A DNA stretch of 31,697 bases from an uncultured Sphingomonadaceae bacterium (GTDB lineage: Bacteria > Pseudomonadota > Alphaproteobacteria > Sphingomonadales > Sphingomonadaceae). Shown here piece after piece: positions 22,163-31,697 of the stretch; position 1 is the stretch's first letter; the number at the start of each line of letters is the position of its first letter. The notes under the pieces were generated by a model that did no database searches, had not been told where the DNA came from, and saw only the letters and a list, made by a program, of their open reading frames with translations. The stretch lies in contig CALLWN010000345.1 of assembly GCA_938016505.1 (NCBI GenBank), forward strand, positions 1-31,697, given 5' to 3'. Both the position numbers and the translations under genes were made by a program.

Positions 22163-25006
22163 ATGCTTGAGACCGAGATGATTGATTCCCCGCCGCGCCC
22201 GAGCTGGGCCCGGGCGGATTGGCCACCGGTTCCGACCGATGATGTGACGCTTGCGCTCGATGCCGGGCTGGTGCCACAAATCGATGGCGCCAGGGCTGCG
22301 GCTGCAGTTGCCCGTGCAGTGCCGGCGGCTCCGGCGCCCTCCGCGCACGAAGCCGCCGCAGACTCGATCCGCGCGGTCATGCTGATCCGCACCTACCGGG
22401 TCCGCGGCCATCTCGCGGCCAATCTCGACCCACTTGGGCTCGAGACACGCCAGCTGCCTGCAGACCTGACACCCGAGTTTCATGGCCTCACCGACCCTGC
22501 GAAGACGGTCTATCTCGGCGGCATGTTCGGCGGGATCGAGACCATCACGGTGGCCGAGCTGGTCGAGCTTCTGCGCCGCAACTACTGCGGCAATGTCGGC
22601 CTCGAATACATGCACATCAACGATGTCGAGGAACGGCGCTTCCTGCAGGAGAAGTTCGAGGGCCGCGACAAGGAGATCCATTTCACGCCCCGGGGCAAGC
22701 TCGCGATCCTCAACAAGCTGATCGAGGCGGAGCAGTTCGAGAAGTTTCTCGCCCGCAAGTATGTCGGCACCAAGCGGTTCGGGCTGGAGGGCGCCGAGGC
22801 TGCGATTCCTGCGCTGGAATCCATCATCAAGGTCGGTGGCGCCCATGGCGTGACCGAGATCATCATCGGCATGCCGCACCGCGGCCGGCTCAACGTCCTT
22901 GCCAACGTGATGGCCAAGCCATTCCAGACCATCTTTCACGAGTTCTCCGGCGGGTCGGCGCATGAGGAAGATGTCGGCGGCTCGGGCGACGTGAAGTATC
23001 ACCTTGGCACCTCCACCGACCGCAGCTTCGACGGCAACCGGGTCCATCTTTCGCTGACCCCCAACCCGTCGCACCTCGAGGCCGTGAACCCCGTGGTGCT
23101 CGGCAAGGCGCGGGCCGTGCAGGATCTCGGGGCCAGTGCTGCCGGGACCGACCGCGACGACCGGGTGCTGGATTCGGTTCTTCCGGTGCTGCTTCATGGC
23201 GACGCAGCCTTTGCCGGCCAGGGCATCGTCGCCGAATGCCTCTCCTTTTCGGGCGTTCCCGGCTACTCGTCGGGGGGCGCGATCCACTTCATCATCAACA
23301 ACCAGGTCGGCTTCACCACCTCGCCGGCGTTCGCCCGCTCCTCGCCCTACCCGTCGGATGTCGCCAAGCTTGTCCAAGCGCCCATCTTCCACGTGAACGG
23401 CGACGACCCCGAGGCCGTCACCTTTGCAACCAAGGTCGCAACCGAGTTCCGTCAGCGGTTCAACCGCGATGTCGTCATCGACATGTGGTGCTATCGCCGG
23501 TTCGGCCACAATGAGGCCGACGAGCCTGCTTTCACCCAGCCGCTGATGTATGCACGGATCCGCACGCACCGCCCGGTCGCCGAGCTCTATGGCGAACGGC
23601 TGGTTGCCGAGGGGCTGGTGACGCCAGACGAGGTGCGGGCGATGAGCGATCGCTTTGTCGCCCATCTCGAGCGGGAGTTCGAGGCTGCGCGCGATTTCGT
23701 GCCCGGCAAGGCGGAATGGTTCGGCGGTCGCTGGGCCGGGATCCACCAGCCCGACGATCCGGTGACGGCCCGCCGCGGCGCAGAAACCGGCGTCGCCGTT
23801 GACACCCTGCGCGAGCTCGCCCGTAGGCTCCACACAGTGCCAGAGGGGTTCAACATCCATCCGACCCTTGCGCGCGTGGTGAAGGCGCGCGACCAGGCCA
23901 TCGAAAGCGGGGAGGGGCTCGACTGGGCGACGGCCGAAGAGCTCGCCTTCGCAAGCCTGCTTGCAGTGCCGCCGGTGCACCGCGTGCGGCTTTCGGGACA
24001 GGATTCCGGCCGGGGGACCTTCAGCCAGCGCCACGCCGTCTGGGTCGATCAGAAGACGGGTGCCAAGCATGTGCCACTGAAGCAGTTCGGCACCTTCTGC
24101 GACATCCTCGACAGCCCGCTTTCCGAGTTCGGCGTGCTCGGCTTCGAATATGGCTATGCGCTTGCCGATCCGCGCTGTCTCGTCATGTGGGAGGCCCAGT
24201 TCGGCGATTTTGCCAATGGGGCGCAGGTGTTGATCGACCAGTTCATCGCTTCGGGCGAAGCCAAGTGGCTGCGCGCCAATGGCCTGGTGCTGCTGTTGCC
24301 GCACGGGTTCGAGGGGCAGGGGCCGGAGCACAGCTCGGCGCGGCTCGAACGCTTCCTCCAGCTCTGCGCGGAGGACAATATCCAGGTCGCCAACTGCACC
24401 ACGCCTGCCAACTATTTCCACATCCTGCGCCGGCAGATGCTGCGTGACTTCAGGAAGCCACTGGTCATCATGACCCCCAAGTCGCTCTTGCGGCACAAGC
24501 GGGCAGTCTCCACACTCGACGAGCTTGGGGAGGGCACCAGCTTCCACCGGGTGCTGGATGATCTTTCCACTGTCGACCCAGGTTCGGTGCGCCGCCTTAT
24601 CCTCTGCTCGGGGAAAGTCTATTACGACCTTGCCGATGCCCGCGATGCCGAGGGGCGGCACGACCTTTACATCCTGCGTATCGAACAGCTCTATCCTTTC
24701 CCCGGCGATATCGTGGCCGAATATGCTGCCCGCTTTCCGAAGCTCGAGACGGTGGTCTGGGCCCAGGAAGAGCCGCAGAACGCCGGCGCCTGGAGCTTTG
24801 TCGAGCCGCTGATCGAGGCAGCGCTCGGTCGTCGGCCGCTTTATGCCGGCCGGGCCGCAGCTGCCGCCACGGCAACAGGCCTCGCCCGTCGCCACGTCGC
24901 CGAACAGGCCAAGCTTGTTGCCGAGGCGCTCGGCCACTCGCGCGCCGAGGTCCGCTCGGCGATCCGCTCCACGCTGCGCGGGGCGGGCAAGGCGAAGGCG
25001 GCCTGA
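22163..25006 (+). CDS. sucA: 2-oxoglutarate dehydrogenase E1 component
   Basis: Thiamine-diphosphate decarboxylase of the 2-oxoglutarate dehydrogenase complex. 947 residues from ATG 22163. ATG 22178 is the alternative, and the open frame back to 22106 falls in the promoter region. The N-terminal segment PPRPSWARADWPP is the E2-docking region. SIRAVMLIRTYRVRGHLAANLDPLG begins the core (quoted only in part: RTYRVRGHLAANLDPLG). Others: GMPHRGRLNVLANVM, DVKYHLGTS, LTPNPSHLEAVNPVVLGKAR, the thiamine-diphosphate segment HGDAAFAGQGIVAE with IINNQVGFTT, WCYRRFGHNEADEPAFTQP, FSQRHAVW, and LLPHGFEGQGPEHSSAR with its active-site His. It ends 13 nt before sucB. Confidence 0.97.
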   Translation: MLETEMIDSPPRPSWARADWPPVPTDDVTLALDAGLVPQIDGARAAAAVARAVPAAPAPSAHEAAADSIRAVMLIRTYRVRGHLAANLDPLGLETRQLPADLTPEFHGLTDPAKTVYLGGMFGGIETITVAELVELLRRNYCGNVGLEYMHINDVEERRFLQEKFEGRDKEIHFTPRGKLAILNKLIEAEQFEKFLARKYVGTKRFGLEGAEAAIPALESIIKVGGAHGVTEIIIGMPHRGRLNVLANVMAKPFQTIFHEFSGGSAHEEDVGGSGDVKYHLGTSTDRSFDGNRVHLSLTPNPSHLEAVNPVVLGKARAVQDLGASAAGTDRDDRVLDSVLPVLLHGDAAFAGQGIVAECLSFSGVPGYSSGGAIHFIINNQVGFTTSPAFARSSPYPSDVAKLVQAPIFHVNGDDPEAVTFATKVATEFRQRFNRDVVIDMWCYRRFGHNEADEPAFTQPLMYARIRTHRPVAELYGERLVAEGLVTPDEVRAMSDRFVAHLEREFEAARDFVPGKAEWFGGRWAGIHQPDDPVTARRGAETGVAVDTLRELARRLHTVPEGFNIHPTLARVVKARDQAIESGEGLDWATAEELAFASLLAVPPVHRVRLSGQDSGRGTFSQRHAVWVDQKTGAKHVPLKQFGTFCDILDSPLSEFGVLGFEYGYALADPRCLVMWEAQFGDFANGAQVLIDQFIASGEAKWLRANGLVLLLPHGFEGQGPEHSSARLERFLQLCAEDNIQVANCTTPANYFHILRRQMLRDFRKPLVIMTPKSLLRHKRAVSTLDELGEGTSFHRVLDDLSTVDPGSVRRLILCSGKVYYDLADARDAEGRHDLYILRIEQLYPFPGDIVAEYAARFPKLETVVWAQEEPQNAGAWSFVEPLIEAALGRRPLYAGRAAAAATATGLARRHVAEQAKLVAEALGHSRAEVRSAIRSTLRGAGKAKAA

Positions 25007-25019
25007 GGGGGAATAGGCG

Positions 25020-26273
25020 ATGGCAACCGAAGTCCGCATTCCGGCGCTCGGCGAGAGCGTGACAGAGGCCAGTGTCGGTCAGTGGCTGAAACAGGTGGGC
25101 GAGGCGGTTGCCGCCGACGAGCCGATCGTCAGCCTCGAGACCGACAAGGTGGCAGTCGAGGTGCCGGCGCCCGTCGCCGGCGTGCTCACCGAGCAGCTCG
25201 CCAAGGTGGGCGACACGGTGGAGGTGGGCGCGCTGGTCGCCCGGATCGAGACCGATGCCACGGCGGCTGCGCCTCGGTCCGTCACACCCGAGCCGGCGAG
25301 CGCCGCGAATGCCATTGAACAGGTTCCAGCAGACGCGGTGACGCCCGCGCCCGCGCCTGAACCCCAACCTGCGGCCGCACCCGCCGCCGAGCGGCTCATC
25401 GCCCAATATGCGCTCGACCCGGTCTCGATCCCGGCCTCGGGGAAGGACGGACGGCTGACCAAGGCCGACGTGCTTGCCGCCATTGAGGCCGGCACGGCCA
25501 GGCTGCGTCCTGGTGCTGCGGCTGGGCCGGATGCGCCGGCGCCGGCGCCTCTTCCTCCGTCGGCCGCTGGCACCCGGGTCGAGGAGCGGGTGCGCATGTC
25601 GCGCCTGCGACAGACGATCGCGAAGCGCCTCAAGGAAGCCCAGAACACGGCGGCAATGCTCACCACCTTCAACGACGTCGACATGACGGCGGTGATGGAG
25701 GCCCGCGCCCGCTACCGCGACCTGTTCGAGAAGAAGCACGGTGTCCGGCTCGGTTTCATGTCCTTCTTCGTGAAGGCCTGCGTGCTCGCTGCGCGGGACG
25801 TGCCGAGCGTCAACGCCCGGATCGACGGCGACGAGATTGTCTTTCACGACTACATGGATGTTGGTGTTGCCGTTTCGGGCCCCAATGGCCTTGTCGTGCC
25901 AGTGCTGCGCGATGCAGATCGGCTCGGTTTTGCTGCAATCGAGAAGGCGGTGGCCGATTTCGGCGCCCGCGCCCGCGACGGCACGCTGAAGCTCGAGGAG
26001 CTTCAGGGGGGCACCTTCACCATTTCCAACGGCGGCGTGTTCGGCTCGCTGCTGTCGACCCCGATCCTCAACCCGCCCCAGTCGGGCGTGCTTGGCATGC
26101 ACCGCATCGAGGACCGTCCGGTGGCACGCGGTGGTGAGATCCTGATCCGGCCCATGATGTACCTCGCGCTGAGCTATGATCACCGGCTGATCGACGGGCG
26201 CGAGGCGGTCACCTTCTTGGTGCGGGTCAAGGAAGCCCTCGAGGATCCGACCCGGCTCCTCGTCGACCTTTAG
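25020..26273 (+). CDS. sucB: Dihydrolipoyllysine succinyltransferase (E2 of 2-oxoglutarate dehydrogenase)
   Basis: Core of the complex, passing succinyl groups from lipoyl-lysine to CoA. 417 residues: one lipoyl domain (1-78) with the modified Lys43 in ETDKVAVEV, an Ala/Pro-rich linker (about 80-120), the peripheral-subunit-binding domain ([20 protein letters not shown] region, about 125-160), a second linker, and the catalytic domain with [17 protein letters not shown] and the HRLIDG active site (His388, Asp392). Its single lipoyl domain and downstream lpdA fit SucB rather than AceF. GGGGGAAT precedes the ATG. Confidence 0.96.
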   Translation: MATEVRIPALGESVTEASVGQWLKQVGEAVAADEPIVSLETDKVAVEVPAPVAGVLTEQLAKVGDTVEVGALVARIETDATAAAPRSVTPEPASAANAIEQVPADAVTPAPAPEPQPAAAPAAERLIAQYALDPVSIPASGKDGRLTKADVLAAIEAGTARLRPGAAAGPDAPAPAPLPPSAAGTRVEERVRMSRLRQTIAKRLKEAQNTAAMLTTFNDVDMTAVMEARARYRDLFEKKHGVRLGFMSFFVKACVLAARDVPSVNARIDGDEIVFHDYMDVGVAVSGPNGLVVPVLRDADRLGFAAIEKAVADFGARARDGTLKLEELQGGTFTISNGGVFGSLLSTPILNPPQSGVLGMHRIEDRPVARGGEILIRPMMYLALSYDHRLIDGREAVTFLVRVKEALEDPTRLLVDL

Positions 26274-26284
26274 GAGCGCGATCC

Positions 26285-29810
<3,526 letters not shown>

Positions 29811-29825
29811 GCGCCCGACCACGCC

Positions 29826-31697
<1,872 letters not shown>

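Noticed and set aside
22148..25039. Very long minus-strand open frame opposite sucA (963 codons), and similar ones opposite ligA (4208-6463), sdhA (11135-12985) and bioB to sucD (19666-22392)
   Set aside because: All lie antisense to conserved enzymes, share the same wobble-driven composition and lack motifs or plausible binding sites; they are high-GC artefacts.

Overview
The window is a compact, GC-rich (about two thirds G+C by eye) chromosomal segment of an alphaproteobacterium, probably a member of the Sphingomonadales. The class call rests on the protein families and on the order sdhCDAB - thioesterase - zapE - mdh - sucCDAB - lpd. The order-level call rests on the gltA-gltX pair facing a comEC gene and is less certain. 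Almost every base is coding. No gap exceeds about 100 nt, and I saw no tRNA, rRNA, CRISPR array, insertion sequence or prophage gene.

Layout. On the left, minus strand, lie gltA (3' end outside the window) and gltX, facing a plus-strand comEC and ligA. Next come a 48-codon ORF with a strong ribosome binding site and, on the minus strand, an overlapping pair made of a NadR-like kinase gene and prmA. A plus-strand set starts at 8451: an APH-type phosphotransferase, a small DUF6285-like partner and a DUF1330 protein, joined by GTGA and ATGA overlaps. Then follow sdhC-sdhD-sdhA-sdhB, a PaaI-like thioesterase, zapE, an HlyD/DHA2 export pair, mdh, bioB, sucC, sucD, sucA, sucB, lpdA and fadH. On the far right, acs lies on the minus strand and runs off the window.

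How the genes work together. This is a carbon-oxidation island: citrate synthase, 2-oxoglutarate dehydrogenase (E1, E2, E3), succinyl-CoA synthetase, succinate dehydrogenase and malate dehydrogenase sit within 30 kb. Acetyl-CoA synthetase feeds acetyl-CoA in, and dienoyl-CoA reductase serves unsaturated fatty acid oxidation. Aconitase, isocitrate dehydrogenase and fumarase are absent here. The phosphotransferase plus small partner recalls the LvaAB 4-hydroxyacyl-CoA kinase of levulinate catabolism, which would also feed acyl-CoA oxidation.

The most interesting signal is regulatory. The tetramer CTAG is very rare here (nine sites found by reading the whole window). Six of the nine lie 7 to 51 nt upstream of a plus-strand start codon, and five of those six read GCTAGG. 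Most have a TTG-like element 16 to 18 nt upstream of the TA of the TAGGNN hexamer, like the Caulobacter-type sigma-73 promoter (TTGACGS, spacer, GCTANAWC). At ligA, the phosphotransferase and the thioesterase the -10 ends only 6 to 7 nt before the ATG, predicting leaderless mRNAs. Other items: bioB translationally coupled to sucC, an export pair breaking the usual zapE-mdh order, an eight-T run inside zapE, a 25-bp palindrome inside gltX, and a prmA reading frame that runs antisense into the small ORF.
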